64,000 bases of DNA from Symbiodinium natans (lineage: Eukaryota; Sar; Dinophyceae; Suessiales; Symbiodiniaceae): the NCBI GenBank assembly GCA_905221605.1, contig CAJNDS010001957.1, positions 444,438 to 508,437 of the forward strand. Direction: 5' to 3'. Below are positions 20,650 to 33,240 of the stretch, one piece after another. A program made the position numbers and the translations under genes. The notes under the pieces were generated by a model, which ran no database searches, was not told where the DNA came from, and was given only the letters and a program-made list of their open reading frames with translations. Each line of letters starts with the position of its first letter. Within the stretch, counting starts at the first letter, position 1.

Positions 20650-23600
20650 TGTTCTGGCTCATTTGGGCCAAGACAGCAAGCAGGTGAACCAGCTCACAAA
20701 CAAGCAATGCATGTCCAGAGCCAGCTGTAAGATGTTGTCAGACTGGTCCGCAGCTTGGGCTGGTTCACATCACATTTCATTACATGAAATAAACTAACGG
20801 ACTAACTTGTGATACTGTCTGCGCATACAAGCTCGACTGAGGGCACTTGACTCCAGGAGAGGCAACGTTTATCCCCACATTGGAACCCTTCCAAACTCGG
20901 ACATTACAGCATGTTCGAGACATCTCTTCGTATTCTGAGCGAAGTGGTTTCAACACTTTGGTTCAAACCTGACACCGCACCGCGGCATGACCTTTACAGC
21001 TTTTCTGCCGGGGCAGGGCACTCGGCTGCATCAGCTGTCCTGTGCTCCAGCTCACAAGGGTCTTTGCAATTGGCATCGTGATGCGCACAGCCGCACCTGA
21101 TACCCGAATACCGAGTATCCCTCCCATCTCGCGGCCTGTGAATCATCTGATGTGCTGTGACCTGTCACGGCCTGCAGAAGAGGTCAAGAAGTCAAAGCAT
21201 TTCAAATTTATGACATTCGGCCTCTTCCGGCGGGCCCAGTGCAGACATGAGTGGCTTCGCATCGGCTGCCTTCGAGGGAGAACGATTTCTGCGTGACAAT
21301 ATAAGACACGACCCCGTTCCACATGCGAGCTGCCACCGTCTGTCCTGAATCCAGGACAAGATCCGTTCAAGAAAGCTCTGCAACACCTGCATTGTTCAAC
21401 GCAATCGTGGTCGCTCCAGTCTTTGAGGCCAGCGTGTTCCATCATGACCATGGAAAGATTCCGTACCCTTGCCTCAACACTCATGTCGATTAACAAGGTT
21501 AGTCGACTGTCTTCCTTGGCATCTGCAGCTTGCCATTGCTCGAGCTCCACTGCAACCTGACAGTGCGAGTGCACAGGGCACGGTACCCGCCACAAGGCCA
21601 CGAAAATGCCGCGCGCCTGCTTCGCAAGATGTTCCGCGAGCACTGTCTCAGAGCGCGAACAGAGGTTGTGCAGCAGAGGTACTAATGGAGCCTGATGACA
21701 AGCTGTGCACAGCCAACAGTCACAACTCCGAACTCCTCACAGCCACAGCAGGCAGGCTTTAGCTCCCCACTCTTCTTCTTAGTGTCCCATTGCCAAGAAT
21801 CTGAACAGAGCATTCCACATCATCCGTCCCATGATACGCGCCAAAACGGTGCAGATCTCAAGTGCGCGCCTGTACCTGCACAGGCTGCTTTGCATCTGGT
21901 CCGCCCTGCAGCCAAAGGCAGAATCAGATTCTCTTCTGAGAGCTAGGAAAAGCGCTGGGAAAGAGAAAGCTCCTCATCCAGAGTGTCTGGCAGCTTCCCA
22001 AATGGCAGATTCAAGTCGACGCTCCTGACATGCGCGTTCTCCACCGTCCACCTGAACATAGCTCAATTAGAAGGCCTGTGTGGTCCTTCACCATCCAGCA
22101 CGAAGCCATAGGTCACGAGCAAGCGCCTAAAGAGCATGCTGCCACGTAGGCTGCTGGCACTTGGCAAAATGAAACTGGGAGTTGCTTTGGGCCACTGCCT
22201 CCCGAACTAGCGACGTTCGTAATGGAAACTTATTTCGACCAATTAATTAAGAGCCGACGACTGGCGCAATCAATGTGGTCAAGGGCCAGGAAGGGAGCTT
22301 GAAGCTACGAGCGCATGACACAGGTTGCCATTGAAGTCAAAGCAAAGCTTTAATGGAAGCTGAATGCACACCGAGGCACAGGCGCGTTGGGAATCGAGTC
22401 ATAAGAAATAGTCACCTGGCATGGACTTATTCGACTGGAGCCGGGCATGCTCAGCCTTGCTCATAGCCCTCATGGCCTCCTCACCAATCTCTACACGTGT
22501 AGTGGTGACGAGCCTCAAGAGCTTAAAGGAAAGATGGCTCTTGCTACTGCAGCTCATCAGCAACGGAACTGAAGCAGTGGCCGGAGAGAACCATCAGAGT
22601 CCATGGTCCAGCGTGCATTTGGGCAGGCACTGTGGTTCACAAAATCGAAGAATGGAACCTTGCGCCAGGAATTCCATCACAGATATTCACAGCTGAGAAG
22701 TCTTATGTGACGCTCTGCCAAGTGCACAGCAAGAGCGCGAGCTTGAGCTGGATGCGAGTAGACCTTGTCCAGTGCAACCCGCAGAAAACGCACGCTGCCA
22801 TGCGACTCAGAGCAGGCAACTGGGTATCCCTGGATAAACTTCTTCAAACGTCAGTGGGTCAAACGTGGTCAAACCAAGGAGACCACCGTCCTCGAATCCA
22901 CCGCGTACACTGCGCGGGCTGCGCCTTTGTCAGTGAGTGCCATTCTGCCCAAGAAGTTTGTCCCAAACAGAGGATGGAAAGTATGCTCTCGCTTTGGTCC
23001 CGTTGCACGTGGTTTTGGACTTGCTCGCTTGCAGCGAAACAAGAGCTTCTGCATATGCCAAATCGCGCTGCGAGAATGTGGAAAGGTTCCTGCCCTGTGG
23101 GCTTTTTGACCGGTTCGCGTCACGTGTCCGTTCCAAGGAGTTTTCGAACCCTGCTGACTGAGTCAGCCCCATGTGCCCGCAAATTGCAGAAGAGTCGTCG
23201 GCGTTGAGAGCTCAAGAAGTTCGTCCGGTGCGTACCTATTGCAGAACGGGTCTAGGGATGCATTCGAGTGAATGCGCGTGGCGGGAGAATGAGCATTGCA
23301 ACTTGAGAAGAAAGTTGTTAGCCAGTCTGTAAATCATCGGGCCCGAGGCATGCCAAGGGCGGCACGATCAGCGGTACAGGTTGGCATGGCAGCGCAAAGC
23401 TCAGCGATGTGCAGCGCACGAAGCTTGACCTTCTCACGCGCTAGAGACCTGAAAGCATTGGCGCATGGGGCGCAAAGAGGCGCGACTATCCTCCTGCAAG
23501 GCGCACACCCTGCGCACCCCGGCAAACGCTCCATGATCTGAAGGTCATGTGGCTCACCTTGGCCCGCTTTGAACTGTCACGTGGGAGACAAGAAGGCAAG

Positions 23601-24080
23601 TGCTGGTATGTGCTGAGAATGCTGCCTTCGAGTAGGAGCTGAACATATGGCCTTCCAGACTGCACACCAATGCAGAGGAGAGTGAAACGTATTATGAATG
23701 CTGGCGAATCGAATTGCACAAAAAAAGCAAATGAAATGGCAGTAGGGCCGCTTCTGGAAGCGAGACTCACGCCCCAAGCAATCCTGCTCACGACTCTGAC
23801 TAGCGGACCAGAATAAATAACCTGCACCATTCTACACCGCAGGTCCTCTTCCACCAAGCGGTGCGCAACTCCAAGCGACCAATGTGAGGCCTCACACATC
23901 TGATTCCCCCAACTTTTTCCCCCGCAAGGAGAAGCACACGGTGCTCTAGAGTCTCTCTAGAAGTCTAGGCGCAGTTCCTGGTAAGTTTGACTTGCAACAC
24001 CTTCTGAAATGATCGCATCGGCTGGCACGTAGAGGATTTCCACGTCTTCTGACAACTCGTGGGTCGCCTGTGAGAATCTA
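20650..24080. other. No confidently supported gene
   Basis: Several minus-strand frames of 60-170 codons exist (for example 21,143-21,643, 22,869-23,123 and 23,486-23,899, the last with a hydrophobic stretch). None shows a family motif and overlapping frames compete. The region may hold the 5' untranslated exons of the SLC44 gene and the 3' part of an unrecognised neighbour. Confidence 0.4.
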
Positions 24081-24282
24081 CCACGCCGCATCACACCTTC
24101 TCTAAACTAGCAGATGCCCTGCCTGCAGCAGCCTGCCCCTCCCCCGCAAGGATCGCACGTCCAGGCTGCCTCAAACATGAATCCGCCATAACGCGCCTCG
24201 AGCCCTGATCGTGCGCTTCAGCTTCAAAGGTTCCCATAAGCCCATGTTTCCTCACAGTTGCTCCCTGCATAGCTGCATTAAC

Positions 24283-24825
<543 letters not shown>

Positions 24826-25417
24826 GGCTTTTCCCGGGCTTGGCTCCAGGACAGGGACGCATGCTCCAAAACATCTCAAGCAAAGGGTCGCCTAACTCGG
24901 AGCGTCTGTCGTGCAGAAGGTCACGGATACTAAGTGCAGTCGCGCGACCTGCACGGATGCCTGCTTCGAAGCACCTGTCCGTTCTGCACTGCAGCACAGT
25001 CATCTCAGACTGCAGCTGACGCTGAGTCTGTGGCCAATCCAAGAAGCGCTGAAGGGATTGGTCTACATGGGAGCAAAGCATTCCCCTCCATCGAACTCCG
25101 TCGCAGTCCGTCCGCTTCTACACAAACGGATCTTGAGCTTCCCATTGTGCATCCTGATGGTGCATGGCATGACCAAGCCCTGGTACCAGGGCACTCGACT
25201 CCACAAGGCATGTCACATCTGCACGCGGCAGACTTTTCTCCTTTACAAAAAAAGAACCTCAGTATGTGATGCGCACCTCGCAAGCGGAAACGGAGCTGCC
25301 TGGCAAGATCCAAAGGCAGCGGTTCCAGGTGAAACAAGGACGCGCCCCATTGGCTCATCCACACAGCCATGGAACATGGCAACATTCAAACGTACTTGGT
25401 CATAGGGTGCTGGTTGC

Positions 25418-25502
25418 ACCGAAAACGGAGAGTAAAATTGGCTGACGTTGGCCGACCGAAAATGGAGAGTTAAAAATCTAACGGATCATTTTTAAAATGA
25501 TC
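25418..25502. repeat. Short direct repeat and AT hairpin
   Basis: The block CCGAAAACGGAGAGTAAAA (about 25,418) recurs as CCGAAAATGGAGAGTTAAAA (about 25,457). It is followed by a near-perfect palindrome, GATCATTTTTAAAATGATC, at 25,484-25,502. It could mark a gene end or a small mobile remnant. No gene is seen on it. Confidence 0.6.
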
Positions 25503-25609
25503 GCTGGCAGCCTCCAAAACCAAGTCGAGCAGCCCATTCCACTCACGTGGTGCTCCTGAACACTCTGCAACTTACTTCTTCTCTGACTGTCCCTCCGCTC
25601 TGACCCAAA

Positions 25610-26960
25610 TCAAACTCCATGAAACGGCCAGTGGCCGCCTGTTCGTGCCAGGGTTCCTGCGCCCCGATTGGCCAGGAGCTCCGCAAGCTGTTGAGCCGGC
25701 TGCCGACTCAATCCACTGAAGGAGGCCCTGCACTTCCTTGACTGAGTGTGGCCGCGTGACCGAAACCCAAAGGGCAGGCCATACACAAACATGTACAGTC
25801 CTTATGATCCTTAAGCTTCAGGGATACCTGAAACATGCGAAGGCGAACAATGCTGCCCGAGCTTCTGGATCCAACTTCCGACGGACACCGTTGCAAATCT
25901 CATACTGCGCCGTACGGTCAAGGCAGTTCAATTCCTCAACGGTCCCGTCATAGCCAGCGCTTAGCGGCATCAGAATGTGTGACCTTCCTGACTCAGCAGT
26001 CATTGCAAGGCAGAAGCCGCACCCCGATGCGCGCTTGAACCAACTTTCCGGAAGCAGTTCCACAAGAGTCCACCCACGGCCCTTCAACGACGTTGGCGTC
26101 AGCAAGCCTTTTGCGGCCTCCAGAACTGGCTCTGATGTCTTGGCCGGGAAGGGCTCCTTCACAGAACCTTCTGGTCCTTCATACATGAAGGCGGTCAATG
26201 CAAAGTACTCCCTGTCCACAGGAGAAGCTTCGGCAGAGCGGCCTAGCCACTTTGCAGGTTGGCCACGCGCCACATCATCGCCCACATCGCCGGGATCGCT
26301 GCTCAGCCTTGTGACTTTCGCCGCATCGTCCTTTTTGGCCGTGGGTTCCTCTGATGATGCTCTCGGTGTGCTCACCGCTGCGACTGCGAGTCCTCAAACC
26401 CCGAAACAACCCACGCATCCCCACGTATCCCCAGGTGGTACAACAGCTTCTTAAGGATGGTGTCTGCTTCTGCCTTTGCAAGATCTATCAAGCCAAAACT
26501 CCTTGGAAATGATGCAGCATACGACGGGCAAAGGACTTGGGGCGCCCCCGCGCGCTGGCTGGCTGTGCTGGCGGCTCGGGTGGACGAGGCGTGGCCACTT
26601 CCACATGCCCGATGTTGAGCTTGCTTCTCGCTTTCTCCTGATGGGGCTCTATGCATTTGGGCCAAGGTGATTCTGAAGCTGCGCACCCCACACTCCTGAT
26701 CGAAGCGAAGGACGCACAGCCAAGGAGGAGCGTGGGGTAAAGCCCGCATCATGTCATCTGTAAGCCAGTCGACCACCGACTCCATAGATGAGTCCTCAGC
26801 TCTCGAGAGCATGCAGAGGGTGGCCAAGGAACCGTAGAAACCCGCAACAGATGAGTGCCAGGCCAGCGAGTGGAAATGCCATGCAGTTTTGCGTGGTGAG
26901 GGCTCCGATTTTCCATCCGGGTGCAAGACCTTGATCGATGTAACGTTCTCCTTCACCAAT
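25610..26960 (-). CDS. Unrecognised multi-exon protein
   Basis: Several minus-strand exons look real although I cannot name the family. One near 26,940-26,650 contains SIKVLHPDGKSEPSPRKTAW and VVDWLTDDMMRALPH. Another near 26,490-26,378 contains LIDLAKAEADTILKKLLYHL, then GIRGDAWVVSGFED, and ends at a likely donor CAGCG|GTGAGC. A third (from about 26,220, after the acceptor CTGTGGACAG) reads YFALTAFMYEGPEGSVKEPF and GRGWTLVELLPESWFKRASG. A possible terminal exon ends at 25,610. The amino-acid content is typical of soluble protein, and no signal peptide or helix was noted. The function is unknown and the span is approximate. Confidence 0.5.
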
Positions 26961-26969
26961 TAGGAACAA

Positions 26970-28060
26970 TCAATGCATCAAAGCTGAAAGATAAGCTGCA
27001 TGGCACAGGACTGCTGCATCTGCCTGATCCTTGTCCAGCTCCAACTGCAACTTCGAGACTCATAACTCATAACCCAGGTTGCGCCCAGCCATTTTCGTAT
27101 GCAATCAGAAAAAGTGAACGATGTACTTTGAAAACTTTCTTTACGCTGCTGCCCCAAAAAACACAAACACAGGGGTGGCGCCACAACGTGGAGTCGAATA
27201 TGTTGACTTTGGTTCTTTACCATCTCCCGTGCATTCCAACATCCGCACCCCACATGCAAGAGAGTAACCTCCAAAAACTCAGCACCAAACTACGACTGCA
27301 GAAGTGCAGGGAGCTTCCTTGAACTCACTCGGAAGCGCTACTGCGACGAAGTCCGGTGGGACTGAGACCATGTTGCTGCTGCGAGAGGTCCCTTCATTCC
27401 AGAAAGGCTGCTTGCGCTAGTCTGGAAGTGGGAAGTGTTGCTGGAGATGGAGGCATTACCGAGATCTTTGCTACTGCGAGAGATACCTTCCACTCCGCCT
27501 TGCAACTTGGACGTCTCAGGCTTCTGTTTTCGGCGGCGGTCCCTGCTTGGATCGTTACCCTCAACTTATGAACCCATGACAATCACGACAAGAGGTCAAC
27601 ATTCTTGGCTTCCGCTTGTTTTCGACTTTTCAATCTTGGCTGCCCATGGGTGACCTTTTCAGATTTTCAATCGTCCACGAGCCTATACCGCCTCAGCCTC
27701 CAGTGAACACACTTTCAAGAATGGTCCCCTTACCCATGCCTTCTCTTGCTTCTGTACCTCTGATGACTCTGATGCATCTACGCTCCCTCGCCGCAACCTC
27801 TGCCCGCCCCCCTCTTCCTCGGATCTGTCCTCGGGCTTCCACTTACAACTTCGTGCTGTCGCGCCCGGCTTGGGCCACCGAATGAACTTGCAGGAGCCCA
27901 GAATTTTATCTACTCTGCTAGGCCTGCAAGACGAGCCCGCACAGAAGCTCGCAGAGGCTCAGTAGATGTTGGCATCACAGTTTGTGCTCGGACATGCTGT
28001 TCGTTCTCATCTCTTGTGCACAATGCCAGTGCGAAAGTCTGCACAGAACATGCCTACCTC
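26970..28060. other. No supported gene
   Basis: About 1.1 kb with no recognisable exon on either strand. It is rich in CT-runs on the plus strand near 27.65-27.85 kb. Confidence 0.35.
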
Positions 28061-28392
28061 TTCGTTTGCCGCAGCGTCCTCCATAAAGTCATCCAGAAGG
28101 CTTTGAGAGAGGCGAGTTCCCAACGACGGACTCATATCCTTGGCTAACGGACAGGATGTACCGAATCACAGAAGCACCACTTGGACCACGCAGCTTAGTT
28201 CCAGCAAGCGTCCCCAAAGACCACCAAGGTGAGGCGTAGTGTGGCATCGCTTGTGTTCGGGTCTGGCAAAGATGCCGAGGCCAGGAAGATGTCGCCCACG
28301 GTGCCGGCGCGGCCAAAACGAAGGGATTTCAACCGTGGGGCGCTGGGAAGGCCATCCGAGAAGCGACTGAAAGCAAAGAGTTGCAAAGCCAA
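28060..28392 (-). CDS. Candidate exons of an unrecognised gene
   Basis: An open stretch reads LSQSLLDDFMEDAAANEE and stops at a donor-like GTAGGC near 28,060. A further open stretch upstream (28,392-28,195) includes GRAGTVGDIFLASASLPDPN. Neither matches a family I know. The coding evidence is only the splice signal and plausible composition. Confidence 0.3.
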
Positions 28393-28680
28393 GCCTGCAG
28401 AGCATTCTAGAGCATGCCAATCAACCTATTTGTTCATCTAGCCCATGTACCTGAAAGAAGCAGATGTACTGAAAGAACTAATCAGAGATTTAAAGTGCCA
28501 GCACCGAAGCAAAAACTCAGAGTTACACTTGCCCTAGAATCACGCGGATCAGCCAGACCATCTTGCTGGTACTGAGTCTTAGAACTTGGGGGGTGAACCT
28601 TCAAACTGGGGTAGCCAGACCTTGGGTGCAATCTTGTAATTCAAGGCACTTACTTTCCCCTAATTATCGACAACGCACGG

Positions 28681-28731
28681 GTCTTGGGGGGGGGGCACCA
28701 CAAACACAGATACCACAAAAAAAAAAAAAAA

Positions 28732-28779
<48 letters not shown>

Positions 28780-28795
28780 TTATTTATATTTATAC
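28681..28795. repeat. Compound microsatellite (G)n (A)n (CA)n (TA)n
   Basis: A run of G, then about 17 A, about 13 CA dinucleotides, and TA/TTTA repeats. It is not coding. Confidence 0.95.
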
Positions 28796-28799
28796 ACCC

Positions 28800-29630
28800 G
28801 CAGACAGACACACATATGTCCTTTGCTTTGTTTCAGGCGCGAGGGGTGGCCCTGCTTAGCTTTCTCCATGTGCTTTTTTGCGCAAGATCAGCAAAGTGGC
28901 CCACGGGATCGGCTAAGGATCGCTGCTGCGCGGCGATCGGCAGGCCGAAGCCTGGCTGGAAACGCCGATGAAAGAGCGGAGCACCTCATCTGAGGCGGGC
29001 ATTTTGGAGTTCTTTCAGTTTTTCCCTTTCGTGCAACGGACAAGACGGTCAAAAGGCACATGCGCCACAGTGATGCAAGCTCGGCGCCGGTGTCCGAGTT
29101 GAAGACGAGAAATCCCCCAAACATCGTGCCAACATCAGGCGCAACTGAAAGTCGTAGCAATGGACTGCTTATGCTTGAAGTGAGGTTGTTTCATATTCTG
29201 GGTGCTGAGAGCGGATTGTGGCACATGAGTACGAGTCCGTGCCGGACCACTTTACGACTTTGAGCTCCAAGCACCAAGCAACCCCGAAAAGCTGTGAGCC
29301 AATGCACATCCCAGTGCGACGTACGGAAGTTTTCGCTTGCCTACTCAACATCCCCAGGCTGCAGCGCAGAAATGTTCAATCAGTTTTGCTGGCAATGTTC
29401 TAGAATCCAATACATGACACGCTCGTGGGCCTTCAGGCCACACGGCTTTGTCCTGAAAGACCGGGAAAGCACTCTTCAAGCGTCCAACCGCGGCAGAGCG
29501 CTCGAAACTTTACAACGTCTGTGCCGATGCCTTTGAGGCAGCAGATGCGTCCCAGTCCCTACAGGAAGTTCATGCCAGCCTGAGCTAGGGGAATCATGAC
29601 CGGGTGCAATCGGGAATCGAAGTACCAAAC
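28800..29630. other. No confidently supported gene
   Basis: A minus-strand frame at about 29,160-29,060 reads APDVGTMFGGFLVFNSDTG and could be an exon. Nothing else is convincing. Confidence 0.3.
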
Positions 29631-29639
29631 TAAATAGCA

Positions 29640-32390
29640 AATGGAAAAGTATGTGCATCAGTCGGCAGCCAAGAAACCAGATAACGCAGCTGCTCGAAGC
29701 ACATTAAGGAAATCGTTGTGTGGGGCCCCAGTCTCATCCACTGCATGTTAAAGCCTCGAAACAAAGCTGCAACTCCTTCGGTGCCGGCAGTCTTTGTCAA
29801 GCAGTCCCATGTATTCCTGTAAAGTGCACCGCGCTGTGTCCTTGGCTGTGTCTTGCAGCGAGCGAACTGCACTGAACTCTGGAGTTCTACAGATCCTTCC
29901 TTCATCCGTTAACACACCCAGACACCAGGAAACAGCCAAGACTATAGTCGCATGATGCCATGGTGCGAGGGCAAACTGGAAGCTGTCTACAAGACATTGA
30001 CCTATCCATGCAAAGAAAAGTTAAAGTCAAAGGCACAAAGCAAGTAAGAAGCTTCAAGAAGAGCAACGACAACGACAACTATAACGACAACCACAAAGAT
30101 TTAGGCACAACTGCAGAATGTACAGTGCTGTGGTGCCTCGTGGGCACTGACCCCCCCGGAAGAACAAGCGCAGGGATACTGCGGCTCACGTACCGATGTA
30201 CCACTGAGGCCGTCACTCCTCGCACTGCATGATCCCGTCGGTAACAAAACAGTAACGAACATAACTGGCATGGCCGTAGCAGCCGACGACTACTGCTACG
30301 ATTCCCACTACCACTACCAATATTGCTATTACTACTGTAGATTCTACTGATAAAGCAAATTACACACAGAAGGCAACTTTAACATAGGACGATGCTACCC
30401 ATAGAAGTAAGACAAAGAAGCCTCCATCTGTTCATGCAACATGACCGAGAGTCCCTTGGTCCAGCGGCTGTGACATGATTCGGCTCTTGGCCAAATCGAC
30501 AGGGCTAGTTACCGCAGCAGCCACGACCCCCGCCAGCATGCTGCACACGAAGTGGCATGCATAGCCTTTGCCACTTCGGGATGCAACGTGATGCAACGTG
30601 CACGTTCTTGCAGAGATGCGTTGCAGACAAGCAGCCCTCCCGAACAAGACCTGCAGAGAAGCACCAACAGATAACAAAGCTGAGTTGAAGTTCAACCTGC
30701 CGACGAGCCTAAATCAAGTAGTGTATGCTTGGCGTGGTCATAGCTGGGCACCTGCAGGCATGTGCAGGAATGTTGCACACTTCCTCTGTGCCCCTTGTCA
30801 GCTGCTGGTCCACGCCTGCCTGTGAGGCTGTGAGCAGAGTTGCTCTTTGCACAGTGGGGCCAGCCCCCCGCCAGAGCCCGCGCACTCCCGCATCACGTAC
30901 GATTGCGGACAGTGCCTCTGCTACCTCAAGAACACACGAACGGGGGGGTGACGAAAGTCCCTGCGCTGCGTGGAGCTTGGAACTTGTCCCAGAATCCCGC
31001 AAACTACAAACCTGGGATTCTGATATGGGTTGTTTTGTGACAAGTCGCAGAAGCGCGAGCTTGACCCTGGCCTCCTCCTTGCATGCGAACTTTGAGAAGG
31101 TCGAAAGGATTCGCGATTACGGAGCCGACAGCACCTGAGGAGTCAAAATGACCGTTCGTCGGCTGTATTGACTAATCATGCAAGCTGCGCATCAGAAAGT
31201 AGCTCGGGCCTGTGATTGCTCCAGCCAGGACTTTCACCATCAACGGCGAAGTCCTTTGTCTCCGCTCCTGCTGCCCTGGACAAGTGTTGGACTGTTGGAC
31301 AGGCAAAGAAACAACTTTGGAATCGCCAGTACGAACAGGTGAAGCTGTCGGCTGGCAGCGGAGGAAAACCCAAAGGGCAGATATTGGCATGGCAACAGCA
31401 ACAAGTGGCTGACAACATGCAACATGCAAGCTGCCTAGACCTGCCAGCTTCTCTCGCACGGGCTCGTACAGGCCCATGCGCATGCCACTGTACGACAGCT
31501 CTCGCAGGACTGATGGTCGAAGGCCTCAGGATCAGAGTCGGAAACAATGCTCTTTCTAAAGAGATGTTTGACCCTTGTCCCTCTGCCATGCAGCACCCCC
31601 GGAACCGAGATCTACCGACCCTAGGAACAAGCGCGGCTCCTTCAAGCCACCCACAATCCCAAAGGGCTTATCAGGGCTCACAATGCTCATGGGGCCATGC
31701 CCCCCACCTTGACGCTCTCAACATCTCAAAACTGTGCTTAGACCCAGGACAAAAACCGTTCTTGTCCAGTTCTGTAAGGTCGAGATGCAAGGAAACACCC
31801 CACAGTTGCTGGTCGCGACACCCCTAAACTCCAAATGCATCCACCACAGTGTCGGCTTTGCTTGCGAAAACTGTGGTTAAGAAAGTCTGTGGTTTGCATT
31901 TTCGAAATTCTCGGGTTTCTGGGCCACCTTCATTCTACTTAGGCAAGTCCAGGGGCACTCAAGCTAAGAAGCCCAGTGTTGACTTTGCTAACCGCCTGTT
32001 TCCGTGCAGAACCCCATCATCTCCGATACTCCACCAGAAGAGAAAGCGAGGAACGCATCCACACACACACACACACGAAAAAAAGGCAACAAGCACAAAC
32101 AAGCCAATTAGCACAAACAAGCCATTTGAGGAAATCAACTCCCGCCTCGCTGCAATCCAGAGAGGCCTTCCTGCTGAAGAAGCTTCTGGCCAGAGCTCAG
32201 AACTGTCTGCGCGTTGCAGCTCGTGATTTGGGAAACGCCCGCCAACTGCATGCGCACCTCTGGCCAAAGGCTGTTGATCCCAGAAAGCGGCCACACTTTG
32301 CATATAGGGTATTGCGCACATTGCATGAACTGCCAAGCCTTCACCACGTCGACCGGGTTTGTGAAGCAAGCTGCAATGGCCTTTGCTATG
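29640..32390 (-). CDS. Mitochondrial carrier family (SLC25) protein, UCP/dicarboxylate type
   Basis: SLC25 carriers exchange metabolites across the inner mitochondrial membrane and have three repeats, each with a P-x-D/E-x-x-K/R motif. All three are visible. TNPVDVVK (32,339) joins over an 81-nt intron to VRMQLAG (32,257), followed by MRMGLYEPVREKLA near 31,480. LAGAITG (31,210) joins over a 75-nt intron to AVGSVIANPFDLLKVRMQ (31,134), followed by GVRGLWRGAGPTVQRATLL near 30,880. AGVVAAAVTSPVDLAKSRIM (near 30,510) is followed by WDCLTKTAGTEGVAALFRGF and MRLGPHTTISLMCFEQLR (29,850-29,680). Three introns start with GC (32,338, 31,209, 30,819). The MGLYEPV, GPTVQRA and LGPHTTIS strings favour the uncoupling/dicarboxylate branch. 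The start codon and the last codons were not fixed. Confidence 0.88.
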
Positions 32391-32399
32391 CTACGTTAG

Positions 32400-33238
32400 C
32401 TGCTACGTGCTTTCAGGGCAACCGGAGTCTGACACTGCTCACTGCTTGAACTTTTCAATGGCACTCCTGGCAGATTCTGCAGTCAAGTCGCATTGCTGAT
32501 GCCTGCCAGGCCTATCTGCTGCAAGGCTGCTCGGGGAGCATCCGTCATTTTGCGAGTGGTGGTTGTGGAACACTTCGCTCTAACACTTAAGGCCACTGGC
32601 CATGAATTTCAGAGCCAAAGCCTTTCTTGCTTGCCCGCACCCGATGAAGAAACCATGGACCCCTCAAAAGCACATGCTGCAACATCAACAAGATCGGGCC
32701 GAAAAGATGTCACCGTGGAAAAGCGAAAGGTGGTTCCCCCCAACTTGCTAGCAAAGCTCGCGCCTGACACGGTGCCGTCAGCATTTTCGGAACTGCAGCA
32801 AAATACGGGTGAGGGAAGGCTCGGCTCAAGCTGCTGGCGCCAAGGCTATGGGCATTCCTGCCGCACCTACGTTCAACGAAAATGGCGCCCTGTGCACACA
32901 GGACTTTCGGTCCCTCCACTTTACGGGGTAGCTGCCGGCGAGTGAAATGTCCTTCGCGCTCTGCTTGTTTAAGATGAACTCACATTTTAACAACAAGACA
33001 GCAGCCGCTCCTGAAAGACGACACCGCAAACCGAGCATCCGACGCCCTTAAGTAAATAGAGCCCGAACCCTTGAATCCCAGAACCCTCGAACATCCCAAC
33101 CTTCATTTTAACAACATTTCTCTTGCAAAAGCCAAAGCCCTCGAACACTTTTGGGTCACCCGTGGCAACGGTCACAAGTCTCAAGCTGGGCTGCACTTGA
33201 TGGCACCGCCAAGACGAAACAAAACTGCTTCATGACGC
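32400..33238. other. Intergenic or 5' region of the SLC25 gene
   Basis: No protein motif was found. The N-terminal exon of the carrier should lie here, but I cannot choose among the short frames. The 3' end of the next gene is at 33,241. Confidence 0.35.
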
Positions 33239-33240
33239 TA

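Noticed and set aside
22632-23207. A 191-codon plus-strand frame
   Set aside because: No motif, Cys/Arg-rich composition typical of antisense frames, and opposite to every supported gene in the window.
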